This document shows positions 11,825 through 23,405 of a DNA stretch of 64,000 nucleotides, in pieces. The DNA comes from Cristatella mucedo (lineage: Eukaryota; Bryozoa; Phylactolaemata; Cristatellidae), in NCBI GenBank assembly GCA_009760855.2, contig WPIO01000052.1, forward strand, positions 2,282,501 through 2,346,500. The letters run 5' to 3'. The position numbers and the translations under genes are program-made. The notes under the pieces were generated by a model, which saw nothing but the letters and a program-made list of their open reading frames with translations, did not search any database and was not told the DNA's origin. Every line of letters starts with the position of its first letter. Position 1 is the stretch's first letter.

Positions 11825-12095
11825 CGTGCTAAAACACAGTCGGTGTTTTTAATGAAAGACTTCTTTAAAGACATCCACTGACTTGACGACTTTTAAAAGT
11901 AGCAAACAACGCACTTGCTCCTTAAGGCATTTGCAAGTTCATCGAGTATTGTCTATCGCATGCTTTTTCGGGCTGATGCTGTATTTGTTATCCCTAACCA
12001 TATTGACACGTTTCCTTTGCAGCATATGTAAAGTGCCCAGAAAGATATTTATTTCTCCGAGTGGGCTACACAAATGTCTTCTAAGAATTTTTTTT
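11825..12095 (+). repeat. Degraded LINE 3' UTR fragment
   Basis: ACTTTTAAAAGTAGCAAAC, then CTAACCATATTGACACG, TTTGCAGCATATGTAAAGTG and CAGAAAGATATTTATTTCTC match the last ~270 bp of the LINE with heavy divergence. It lies directly downstream of the better copy. Confidence 0.6.
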
Positions 12096-12485
12096 TATTA
12101 ATTATTAGTAGTGCATGAGCCTATGCCTGAGCAGCACTATCACTGCTGCTCACGCAAAGCGTTGGCAGCCCTTGAGCATAGAAATCTTGGAATGCTGCCA
12201 AGAGCCAAAGGCCAATAGCCAGGGAAGGCTAACTTAGGACGGTCTCTGCACGCTGCCATGCCGGCTGCTGCTCTCATATTTGCCGTCTTTTGCTTTTGTC
12301 AGCCTCATCCCAAAAAGTAGCTCGTGTGCACTTTGCTTGGCACGCTGTGTGGATGAGGTCGTCTTTTCATGCTGCACTGCTCAGGTCATGCAAACACTTC
12401 ACAGCCACGGCATCGGTGTCCACTGTGGCTGGGAGCAGAGTGCAAGCAAGCAAAACAAGCAGGCCATGCTAAAGCATCGAAGCAT

Positions 12486-12547
<62 letters not shown>

Positions 12548-13796
12548 ACTTCGGCAGCAGCAGCAGCAGCAGCAGCTGCTGCTGCTCGTGTAGCAGCGGC
12601 ATCGGCAGCTGTAACAGTAGCATCGACAGCAGCAGCAGCCATCGGTCGGTCACCACCCGAGTGCAGTCTTAATGCAGCAGGCTGTGGTCAAGCTCCGACA
12701 TGCTTGCCATGCTGGTGGGGGGGGGGGCAATGCCGGTGTGAGGGGTAAAGGGCAAGCACGAAATAACCTGAATCATTCATGCTGGCTGCAATGGCTGCCT
12801 GCCTTCGTGCAGAGCTGTGTGCACCATGTGGGAGCCGCTCGGACTAGCACTGGCCTCTCATTGTATACGATATGAATGGATCGCTAACGTTTCGTGTGCA
12901 CCAGCTACCCCTGCATCGCTTTGTCGGCTTTAAGTATGGCCCCATGCCACGGCCACTCGGCCGTGAGCTCGCGTGGCTGTAAGCATGCAATGCAGACCTT
13001 TTGGTCTACCCTCCCCCACTATGCTTGCACTCCAACTCCTCGCCCCACCCATTCGGTCGTGCCTGTGCCCTAGCGGCTGGCTGGTAACTGGGTGGTGACT
13101 AGGATTTGTCTAATCTGGGCTGCTTTGGAGGAGAGGAGAGGCTGAAAGCTGGCCTATCCTGAGTCGCGATCTGAGCTGGCTTCTCGGAGTGAGACCAGAC
13201 CAAGCTGCAATCTCTTGCAAAACTTAACACCGAAATAAAGACTTTGGTGCAGGCTCTGAGTGGCAGGTAGCCCTTACCACTTATCTGTACACTGCAACAC
13301 ACGGTTGCATATCAAGGGCTCACTGCCTTGGTACAGGTCGTAGCAGCTGTTGTATGCTCGGCTTTGGGTTGTTTATCGGCATAAACCGGAGTAATCTTTG
13401 ATCTATTCTACGAGTTTTGGATGGGTGCCGATCGAATGGCCTAAATAAGGTGGAGGCTCTGGCATAGGCCTCAAGCTGCCTAGCAAATCTGCGTTCAAAT
13501 CGACAGTCAAGGCCTCTTGTCTATGCCCCCCCCCCGTGATAGCTATTGCTTATTCACTTTTCTATGCTGTCGTTGGTCATTCATACGGCGGCCAAGCAGC
13601 AAAAACAAGCTTCTCATTGGTGCTGCTGCTCGAGGCTAGACCCAGCCTGGTGCCAAGCTGATTGATGATCTGTAATGCAGTGTCCAATCTGGTTTGGCTC
13701 AACCGAGTTCTGCCTTTAATCTTCCCTGGCAAAAAAGCAACGAGTTACTCTGCTCCCTGCCAGGAGATGCTCAGCATTCAAGGACACGACACACGC
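12096..13796. other. No gene recognised; (CAG)n-rich
   Basis: Apart from the trinucleotide array at 12487-12545, I find no coding region with recognisable domains. Poly-Ser, poly-Gln and poly-Leu frames are products of the array. Confidence 0.5.
12487..12545. repeat. (CAG)~19 array with nearby CAG/CTG inversion
   Basis: About 19 uninterrupted CAG units, followed at 12553-12587 by a second run that switches directly from CAG to CTG, so the junction can fold back on itself. Confidence 0.95.
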
Positions 13797-13927
13797 CGAG
13801 CTGGTTTGGTCCAGCGGTTAAGGTGCTCGCCCCGACCAAGGTCTGACTGAGGTCTTGGGCTCGAGCCCCGAGGCATGTGTGACGCGCCTGAATAGAGATT
13901 AAGTTCTCTTGGGGCACTATATAAATG

Positions 13928-13945
<18 letters not shown>
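13797..13945 (+). repeat. Complete SINE-B copy
   Basis: The tRNA-like head TTTGGTCCAGCGGTTAAGG (A box) is followed by GGGCTCGAGCCCC (B box), then the tail CGCCTGAATAGAGATTAAGT and TCTCTTGGGGCACTATATAA. The tail is nearly the same as the 3' end of the LINE (see 11680-11715). It continues into a (TA)n tract. Confidence 0.85.

Positions 13946-13970
<25 letters not shown>
13931..13970. repeat. (TA)n microsatellite
   Basis: About 40 bp of TA following the SINE-B tail, probably grown from the insertion tail. Confidence 0.9.
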
Positions 13971-16334
13971 CCACCTCCCTCCTTGACACTTGCTGAACCT
14001 CAGTGCTATGCTGAACAAGAGTGTCCACCGGACGATCCAGCCGACAAAGAGCCAACATTTTTTGAAAATGTCTTGTCAATTCATCTAGCAAGAATAGTAG
14101 CGCTTCTGAGCTCAGGTGTGCATGCCTCAAGTGTAGCCGATATCTATCCTACGACCTCTGAAATTAAGCCTATCCAAAATCAGAAGTCCGGGCACGATTG
14201 TCCTCGGGTTTTTCGAGGCCCATACCCGTAGCCACTTTTACAAACAGATCCTTGGGGTCTAAGACAGATTTTCAATTTCAAGAGAGAATTCTCGGGAAAC
14301 AGTATGCTTCCAAATTTTGTAACAAGTGATCTTGTTTGACGGCCCACCCCAGGAAACAGGACCAACAGATCGTCTGGTGAGTTGAGCCCTCACTCTGTTT
14401 GGTCATTTGTCAGGTTAGCAATCCATCAAGAGGGGGAATGCATGAAAGCCCACTGGTGGCCCGTTGCAAAACTGCCCATAAGTAATGGCAGCCTGTCCTG
14501 AGGCTTTTTATCCTGAGAGAAGATTTTCTACGAGATTGGAAAAAGCAGGCAAGCCGGCTGGACATATACGGAATGCCTAAGTTGCCAAGCAACCCAATCA
14601 AACCTAAAGTGATGCGCTGCAGCTGCTGCTTCTGGCTGCTCACTGTGTAGCTGCAGACAGGAGGTTGTGCTTGCTGAGCCTGCCCGGTTTTAGTAGCACG
14701 AGACAAGCAACAGAAGAATAACTTCTCAAGTCTCGAAGAGCTTAATTATGGTCCTGGATAGCTGTAACGAACGTTACAACCACTTCTGCTGCTACCCTGC
14801 GGCTACTGCCTCTCAGCCTGTGGTGGTTGAATCAGCTGCTGCTGCCTTCATATCCCTGCTGCTTGCCTCTGCCACCGTTTTAGATCTAGGAGCCGTCATC
14901 AAGTGTGAAGCCCCTAGACTAATTGACTTTGCTAGGATTTAGATACCAAGAAAAGAGCCGGAAGAGTGCATTGATGGCAGAGATATCACCTGATACTGTG
15001 TGCAAAAATGGTTGCCCACAATTGTGGTTTGTCCGAAATAGTGCCGGTTTCCCTGTCCACTGCTGACTAATTCATTCCACACTCACAGACAACCTGTTTT
15101 CGTGAATTTATGGCAGAGAGCTTTTTGTAGACACGGTCCAAGATCAAGGATCCTGATATATACACAGATTAGTCCGGTTTCTGTGGGGCAAGATATGCAG
15201 TACTAATCCAACGACTCAACACTTGCACTTGGTCTCTGGTTTCTGAGGCATCAGTCGTGGTTCATGGAATCTCTGAAAATTGGCTTGAGCAAACCTAGAT
15301 CAATGCTAGCCACCAACTCCCCTGAGCTGTGTGCAATTAAGCAGAGCCTCGGAAATTGCAGTGGGAAGCAGCGAAAACACTTTTCCACCAGAAAATGGCA
15401 AACCAGTCATTTGCTAGAGTAAGAGAATGCGTCTGACTGCTGGGCTCCTGCCTGCGTGATTGCTACTGACTGCATCGTGACCCTTTTGCTAAAAAAGCTC
15501 CTGCATCGCAACACTCGTTCATAATAGCTGGCGTTTAGACAATGTTTTGACCTTATTGTCTTTCGTGCACGCGTTTCTCAAGCACGATTTCGCACGTCCG
15601 ATTTCCAGAAAGTTCCCGGACCCGGCACGTACGAGCCGACCTTTCAGAATCCGCAGTCGAAGACGGTGGAGAGCATGGGTCGTCAGCACGGGCTGTTCTT
15701 CTCGTGCTCCTACCAAGACTAGGCACAACGTCGTGCACAACGAATCACGTGATGCTTCTGCACTGCGACTTTTGCTGCTGTGCCTAACAGCCTGCTGCTG
15801 CTGCTGTGGCTACTGTTGCAAACAAGCAAGCAATCTCCGTGCTGCAGCCCTGCGGTCATCCAATCTGCGGAGACCGTGACGTTTGCTCAAACTTTTTTCG
15901 GAATGTCAGCTCATGGAGCTGGTCCGAGCAACTGGGCCTGGCTGCTATTTATAATGACCCAGCTTTTCTCAGAGTCTAGAGAGGAGGTTGCAAGCGAGCT
16001 ACCCATTCAGCCTGCTGCTAAGCAGCCAACGAACGAACGTACAGTTGAGAATCAAACACCAAGCTAGCATTGCAAGGCAGCGACCACAGGCGTGCTGCCT
16101 TCAGCTTCAGCAACAGCAGCAGCAGCAGCAGATCCCACTAGTAACAGTAGGACTCGCTAACAGCACTCTGATCTTGAGGCTCGACTCATGGTTATTCTAC
16201 AACTGCCCACGTAGGCTGGTTGAACGGCAACGATGCCGTTTCTTGTCTGTACTGATACTGACTGGGGTCAATGCAAATTTATTTGTTGAATGTTGCTTAT
16301 CTTAAAATAAATACGTCGTAGAGAACTGGATGGG
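13971..16334. other. No gene recognised; CTG/CAG-rich
   Basis: Several open frames of 60-110 residues exist but none shows a domain, conserved motif or convincing splice structure. Short CTG/CAG clusters occur near 15773-15815 and 16108-16130. Confidence 0.45.
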
Positions 16335-16890
16335 TCCCTTTACTGGGACCCCTTTTGGGTCCCAGTCAAGCAACGGATCGACTTCAATTTCTGTCACTCA
16401 CTTTTAGGTCTCTTTGTTCTTTGGCTCCAGCCTAACTAACCTAACCTCTGCTCCCCCATCAGGCTAAGCGTCGTACCACTCGCTTTTCTGTATCTAATCG
16501 TTTACTTATACTCGTACAAGCCTCAGATCCTTTGGAGACCGTGCCTTTAGTTCAAATGCTCCCAAAGCCTGAAACTTACTTCCGACTTGCATCAAGACAT
16601 CTCCAGACTTGACCAAACTTTAAAAAGAAACTAACAACTCACCTATTTATCCCAGCATTTATTAGGTCCCTGTGATTCGACTTTTACGTGCATGCTGACA
16701 GTGTGCATGCTGCCACTAACCATATTTGCCTGCTGACCCTGTGCATGTCACCACTAAGTACGTTATGCTTGTTGTCGTTGAGCATGCTACCACTAACCAT
16801 TCGATCGCGCTCCCTTTGCAGTAAATGAAAGCACATAGAAAGAGATTGAGTGCTCTGAGGGGGCTATATAAAATGTATTATTATTATTAT
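16335..16890 (+). repeat. 5'-truncated LINE copy
   Basis: Starts within the block for PVKQRIDF (GTCAAGCAACGGATCGACTT at 16361), continues through AAAGCCTGAAACTTACTTCC and the GCATGC-rich 3' UTR, and ends with AGAGATTGAGTGCTCTGAGG and (TTA)n near 16877. Not open. Confidence 0.8.
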
Positions 16891-17099
16891 TGTTACAGGT
16901 AACTCACAACTGGTTGGACATCATAATTAACGCACACCCCTGCACGGACGAGATTTTGTATCGTAATTTTTTTTTTGTGCGCCTGTAGGTCGCTAAGGAA
17001 GAATTATTGTCCGTAGAGGACCTGAGGGCACAAGGAGTGTGAAACTGGTGCAGCAGTTTAGCTAGGTATAAACGCAGCTAGGTATGAATGAGACAAGCC
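16891..17099. other. Spacer between inverted LINE copies
   Basis: About 200 bp separating the 3' tails of a plus-strand and a minus-strand LINE. No other feature seen. Confidence 0.5.
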
Positions 17100-18960
17100 A
17101 TAATAATAATGCACTTGATAAAGTGCCCTCAGAGAACTCAATCTCTTTCTAGACACTTTACATTTGCTGCAAAGGAAACATGGTCGAATGGTGAGTGGTA
17201 TTGTGCTTGATAAACAACATGAATAACATGGTTAGAGGTGACATGCACAGGGTCAACATGCATGTGTGGTTAGTGGCAGCATGCACAATGTCAGCACGCA
17301 TGAGCACATAAAGGACGAATCACAGGGACCCACTAAATGCTGTCCTATATAGGTGTGTTTTAATTTCTTTTTAAATGTGTTCAAGTCAAGGGATGTTGGG
17401 AGGCAAGTCGGGAGAGACTACTTCCAGGCTTTGGGAGCATACGAACTAAATGCACGGCCTCCAAAGGATTTGAGGTTTGTACGAGGTATGGGTAAACAGT
17501 TAGATTCTGAAAAGCGGGTGGTACGATGCATGGCCTGGTGGGGGAGTAGATCTGATATTTGTAGTCTTGTGGGTCGGAATTAGAATTGTGTTATATATCC
17601 ACTGATCAACTGGGCCATTGCATGCAGCTTCTTCAGCAAGGATGACACATTGCCGAACCTCCATGAGTGATTTATTTACCTTTCAGCCATATTCTTAGCC
17701 AGCTGTGTAGGCTTAGTGGCTTTTCTTGGTAGCCCAGCTAGAACAGAATTAACGTAGTCCAGCTTAGACAAAACCACGGAGCTTGCACATTTTTTTGCAA
17801 GCCACAGTGTTGAATAGCCATTTATTTTAGCCAGAGATCCAGCGTCGTGGCTCGGTGTTCTTCTAAACTTAAAGCATTTATCGAACAGGACACCTATTTC
17901 CAAGCACAGGTCGCACAACAACTTTACCTATTGGACGAGCAAAGACTCCTGGTCCAACTGCACAATTGGGTAGGCATGTGAGTAGGATTTCGGTTTTCTC
18001 ATCGTTAAGTTTAAGGAAATCGGCCGCCATCCAGAATTGAATGTCTGTGAGGCAAGCATTCAGTTTTATCAGTCGCTGCAGCACATTCCGATGGTTGTAA
18101 TGATAAATGCAGCTGGATATCTTTAGCATAGAAGTGACTACCGGTCCTATCTGCCGAGATTACTTTTCCCAGAAGCTCGCTAAAAATAAAGAACAGCTAA
18201 GGTCTGAGAACGGACCCTTTCGGAGCTTCACAAGTGGCTGGTCTGATGAATGAGACGTGACCACCACACGACGGGATTGAACGCGACAATTTGATTCGAA
18301 GCCACATCAGTGACTCACTTTCTAGAGCCTCGTTGTTCTCAATAGGCCAGGTAGGATATCACGATCGAGAGCGTCAAACGCAGCCGATAGATCGAGCAGT
18401 GCAATAGCACCGACCGACATTACCACCGTCGTCGCTGCTTGGAATGTCGTTGGCGGACAGAGAAGAGCAGAGCCGATCATCGAAGACGAGCGACTGCGAT
18501 CGGATCCCGGATCCGGGTCGCCAGTCCATCGCTCCACCGATCGATCTATCAAGACAATTCACTCTCTCGTCCCTGAGCTCCATGAGCTTCATAGAGACAA
18601 TCTTATCACGAATCCTAGACAAAAAAGAAAGGAGAGAGACCAGGCGATAGTTTTCTACGACCTGTAAATCGAATCGAGCCTTTAGGACCTCTGAATCCAA
18701 TCCAGACTTTTTAGGTATTGGTCGAACGACGGCCGATTTGAAAGACACACGAACGATTCCGTTATCTAGAGAAGCCTTGTTATAGCTAGACTCAGTTTGA
18801 CCGCTGGAAAACAACCAGAGGGAGGATGGCACACACTCATCAGGCGAAGAGCTCGTTTTACTAGACTTAATTGAGCTCACCACTCAGTTAACAGAAAGCT
18901 CGGAAACTTTCGTGTGGGAGGTCACAGGTTCAGTCGGAGGTGGCTTTTTGGAGGCACGAA
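17100..18960 (-). mobile_element. Longest LINE copy, includes RT palm segments
   Basis: Minus strand, from 18883 downward: FKSAVVRPIPKKSGLDSEVL and NYRLVSLLSFLSRIRDKI (fingers, near 18810-18600), AIALLDLSAAFDALDRDIL (palm motif A, near 18410-18350), FWMAADFLKLNDEKTEILL (18060-17980), VVLSKLDYVNSVLAGLP (17790-17720), then a second 3' portion with CAGAGAACTCAATCTCTTTC at 17136. Frames are interrupted repeatedly. The stretch 17585-18960 looks older or of a different subfamily than 17100-17585, so it may be two LINEs end to end. Confidence 0.75.
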
Positions 18961-21298
18961 TATTTTCAATTTTTCAGCGAATAAGGTGGAACAATTATCA
19001 TCGGTCAAACAGTTAATATCCAGTGAGTGAGATCGCTTCGAGTTGTCCAGCAAATGATTCGCAAAAACTTGTTTGGGTGTCTGACTGGAACGACTTCAGT
19101 TTCTGAATTTAAAAAATGGTGGCTTTTCTAAGCTACTGGGGGTTGACGCGTATTTAGGCTTTAAAACTGGCTAGAACGGCGGCAGACTCGGACTTTTAAA
19201 AGTGGTTGTCAAATCTGTACGTGGCGAATATTTTGAAGTTTTTTGGACAATAGAAAGCAATCACCACGACTCGTAAGCGGACAGAATTTTGGTGCGCACA
19301 CTCATCGAGAGCGCTCCGAAGTTTTGAGTTTACGGCACCAATATCAGAATCGAGGCTGCCAGCAAAGTCTGGCTGCAGATCCTGCTAGCACGGTCTACAG
19401 TTTGAATTATGTCACTATTAAGCAGCATCTGCATTACCCATTGCTGGCCGTGCATAACCTGATTCAATTGTTCTTGTAATCTCATTGATACTGACCATTC
19501 ACCGCTCAGAGAAGGGCATGCTCCTTGACTCCTCTGACAGAAGCCAAACAGCCTGCCAAGCAGTGAGCCCTGCTGCTTGGCCTTGACGTTACTTCTAGGC
19601 CAGTGGCTGCTGGCACGCCTGTTGGCTGATGGTGGCTGGTGGGGGGGGGAGGAGCATGGGATTGCTACAGCTTGTAGATCGCAGCTGCAGTCCGATTACT
19701 TAAAGGAAATTCGGAATTACTACTGGTTGGCTGCCTTTCAGGCTAGTGTGGTGCACTGCAGTATTATTAGAGTCTGAAGTATTAATTTAGCCTCTTTCCT
19801 GTTTATAGCCGGCTGCAGGCCAATCACGTGCCATTGTTAGAATGCTGCATGGCTGCACCCCATAGCACTCATGGGCTAATAGGGCTGCGGTGTCTGGCTG
19901 GCTGCTTCAGTAGGCATGCCATCCCCCAATGGGATGCCCCGGCTTGCTGCTGCAGCATCTGCCGTCCGGTGTCCATCTGCAGCCTGTCTTGTCCCATGAG
20001 CCTCACCAACAAGAACTGATACAAGCTGGCAGATGCTCCCTCGTGCAAAGCATAGCAGCCTTCAAACTGCAGCTGCCCAGTTAACCCTACTTATCGTCGC
20101 TTTCGGAATTTCCAAAGACCCTGCCCTCTCCCAGGCCATGCACTTGGATCCCCATACAATTTTACCTTTCCTTAGCCACCTTTGAGTTCGTAAGGGCAAA
20201 TGGCTGCGACAGCCTGTCGGCTGGCAGACTGATGGTCGATTGGCCTAGCTGCCTGCTAGAGAGCAGACAGGCACGCATCTCTGAGAGAGTCGCTTGCCAT
20301 CGAGTGTTACTGCTTCTGCTGGTGCCTAGCATGGGCAAGTAGCCACGTCATAGCTCACGGCACCTGCGATACGATTAGGGCTCGAGTGAGTCTTACTTAG
20401 TGATCGAAGGTACAGGCACAGGTAGGTGCCAGCACACTCCCTTCGAATGGCCGCAGAAGAGCAAAAGAAGCAAAAGAGCAGCAGTTCGTACATGGCTGCT
20501 GCCATCTATGGCGAGAGCATCTGCTTGCATCGCTCAGCAGTTTGTAGTCTAGTGAGTGCTCTCACAGCTGTTGCTGACTTTGGTGTGGGCATGTATTGCA
20601 ATCATGAAGGCTGCCTTGAGCTTCAGCGATGGTCGTTTTGTACACACAGTGCCGCCCAAGCACTCACGCACGACCATAATGCAGGCACGAAGCCCTTAGT
20701 GCTTGGGATCGTTGCCAGCCAATATGAGTTGCTGTTTTACTGATCAAATTTTTGTTTGAATGAGCTCTGCAGCCTTTGAGAACATGGACAATGAATTTGT
20801 GTCAAGCCTTGTGCATAGCCATCGCCAACAAGTGGTGCTGCATTCATCCTTCAGCCAGAGGTGCAGTTATGACTAGATGTGAGGCTGGACTTTTATGCAG
20901 ATCAAGATGGCTTGCCGACAGGCCACTACTGATAAAAATGTGTCACATAAGGGATATTGCACTGCAACCAATCATTAGCAGAATGAAAGCATGTGGGCAG
21001 CTTTTGACTCCATACTTCAACAGTTCATCTGATCGCTATCCATTAGGAGGCACATCCAGGACTTTTCCAATGTAGGGGCTAACCCTTGACCTAGAAGGGT
21101 CATGATAGCAAGGGCAAGGTCATTGTTTAAAAAATGCTATTTTGAGCTCATTCGTTCTTCTGCAGTAGACAGCCTATTAAATTTTGCAGACTCCATGCAA
21201 AGTCTTCTGTTATCTGTCCAAGTTCTCCATGTACTATGCCTATAAATCGCGGGTAATGTAAACCCCCTCTAGTCGCAGTCATTGAAATTTTAGAGGTA
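18961..21298. other. No gene recognised
   Basis: Frames at 20426-20743 and 20776-21075 are open for about 100 residues but lack recognisable domains. No RNA genes or element ends seen. Confidence 0.4.
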
Positions 21299-21755
21299 GT
21301 GTACTTTTACGAGTATAAGTCGCACTTTTTCCATTAAAAAAATAAACCTGCGACATATACACTGCAAGTCAATATTTGACACCAGCAAGAAGAAATAGAA
21401 CAGCCAGTATCAAATATGTTTGTGAATGGTTTTTACATACTTGTGAGAGCATCAAAACAGAGAGACATTGTGAAGTCGTTCAAGAAGACGGGAATTTCAA
21501 ACATGCTGGATGGAACTAAAGATGATGCAATCTATGAGTAAAGTGACGATTCAGACATTGACAATGTTGCAGAAGACTGTGAAGATATTAGCAGTGATAC
21601 TGAAGACAAGTTTCTTGCTAACTGTGATGATTAAACCAAACTTATATTAATAAAAAAATGATCTATATATTCAGTAATAATATTTTTCAATAGCAATTTT
21701 TTCCAAACAATTTTGTCCATAAATATAGGATGCGACTTATACTCATAAAATACGG
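21299..21755 (+). mobile_element. pogo/Tigger-like DNA transposon remnant
   Basis: Ends are imperfect inverted repeats: ACGAGTATAAGTCGCAC at 21310 and, reverse-complemented, ATGAGTATAAGTCGCAT at about 21745. In between is the C-terminal end of a transposase (21416-21634). Most of the transposase is deleted. TA target-site flanks are not clear. Confidence 0.75.
21416..21634 (+). pseudogene. pogo-like transposase C-terminal fragment
   Basis: Translates to 72 residues with one in-frame TAA after residue 41. The motif IVKSFKKTGISNMLDGTKDD matches the C-terminal signature of pogo/Tigger-type DDE transposases (IVKSFKKCGISNALDG-like), followed by an acidic Asp/Glu/Ser tail ending CDD. The DDE catalytic core and CENP-B-like DNA-binding domain are missing. 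Nonfunctional. Confidence 0.75.
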
Positions 21756-22401
21756 CATGTAGCGGTTGCACACAGCCGACGTGGCTGCATTGCAGGAGTC
21801 TCAGCCTAAAATCTTGATCAAAAAGGGCAGCTGGCTCGACTAAAGTCATCGGTAGGTCTAACAAACTGCAATGAAACAACTGTGACATTCAAACTTTGCC
21901 AAACAGCAACATCTTGAATGTCTTGAAGCGATCAAGATCCAAGGCGAGATTTCCCTAGTTTTGATAGGTTGCTCTGGGGGTCAAATGTTTTCAATGGATT
22001 TTGTTTCGGGATCCAAGATCCCATGACTGATGCATCCCATAGTAAAAAATAATAGGGATAATGTAGCTGCATAGCACCCTAAATTCCAGAGCTTGCAGCG
22101 AACTTTGCATAGGCTGGAAAGAAAGCCAATGCACTGTGCAGTTGCCGCACCAACCATAATTGTAGCACGGATCTAACGCTATAAAAGACAGTGTCTTTCG
22201 ATATGTACTGATGTAAACGAAAGTGAATACTTATGTGTGTGTGTGCGTGTGCGTGCGTGCGTGTGTGTGTGTGTGTGTGTGTTTGTGTGTGTGCCAGAGT
22301 GCATCTTTAAGCAGTTTATTCGTTCTTATGATTTACAGTTTCTACATCTATGTAGGTGGGCACATTTAGATGGCTACATACTTTCTTTGTAAAAATATAA
22401 A
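21756..22401. other. No gene recognised; (GT)n at 22231-22291
   Basis: An impure GTGTGCGTG dinucleotide tract at about 22231-22291. Nothing else recognisable. Confidence 0.55.
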
Positions 22402-22456
22402 AATATAATTCGCTTGTAGAGTGCCTAAGAGAACTTAATCTCTATTCAGGTGCAAA
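22402..22456 (-). repeat. SINE-B tail fragment
   Basis: AGAGAACTTAATCTCTATTC matches the reverse complement of the SINE-B tail. Confidence 0.6.
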
Positions 22457-23044
22457 TTGTTAACAATTTTAACGTATGTCATTAGTTACTGTGCGTGTAT
22501 GTGCGTTGGCTGCTTACGAGTATACGTTGGTCAATTGTTTTTAGCAAGCCGGAGCTTGCTCGCGTCAGCCGTTTAAGTGAGTTGGCCCAGCAGCGAGTGG
22601 TTCGAAGGAGGTGCAGCTAGTGAGAACGGGAAGGAGGTACAGGGAGGGGGACTTTCTTATTCTACCAAAAAAGGGAGGGGCATGTGAAGACATGGAGAAA
22701 AGAGGCAGAGGGAAGGAAGGGGGCAGACAAAGGGCAGACAAAGAAGTGGGCAGAGGCAGAGAGAGGAGAAAAGAACGTAGGAGCAAAGGGCTGAGCCACG
22801 GAGAAGCTCCAGTAGAAGGCATCCGGCCATCGGCAATGATGGCCACCAGCTAACAAGCGCTTACAGGAAGATTAGCATGGATGGAGCAGGTGCGCTGTGA
22901 GGAACAGCGTGAGCTCTCAGCTCTGCTTTAAATGCCGTAACGTCGGGAGATTAGTGATGTCGGTCGTGTGTCTTTTTGCTTTATGGTGCATAGGAAATAA
23001 AGGCGCGGTCATATAAGGATTTGAGCTTAGTTAGATAGGTGCAC
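22457..23044. other. Purine-rich stretch, no gene recognised
   Basis: 22610-22800 is strongly G/A-rich on the plus strand, giving low-complexity Arg/Lys/Gly or Ser/Pro/Leu frames. No domain recognised. Confidence 0.45.
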
Positions 23045-23405
23045 AACTATTAAACCCCAGAATGAGCAGTTACTACGAGGGGCAGTCTTGAGGAGCAATA
23101 TTTTATATACTTAAAGACAAACAAAAGCACAGAAAGACCGAAAAGCCAGCGACGGGACCCTGAAGTCGACCAGCTGCCCGATGGAAAATCGGCGCAGGTC
23201 GGAGAGAAGTGGTTCGATTTATTACTTACCACCTACAAGCCTCCAAGCAGTGCACCGCTTGTCAAGGCCGGAAGATGGGAAATGAGCGGCTGACACGAGT
23301 CTACACGAGCTTTCCGGATGCACGTGTGAAGTCTTTGCTGGAGTACTCTTACCTAAGCGCGGCCCGAATTTTTGCAGCTTTATGTAACTAAAAGTAGGGA
23401 AATTT
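23045..23405 (-). repeat. LINE fragment
   Basis: GCGGCCCGAATTTTTGCAGC and TAACTAAAAGTAGG (23358-23398) are the reverse complement of the LINE block for SAYFQLHNIAKIRA. Further down the strand is the SWST..GSRRWLFGLSVLLF segment corresponding to KQRIDFKVLSLTF. Diverged. Confidence 0.65.

Noticed and set aside
12280-12672. 130-residue frame with poly-Ser
   Set aside because: It is produced by the (CAG)n array. The other frames give poly-Gln and poly-Leu, and no flanking domain or splice pattern supports a gene.
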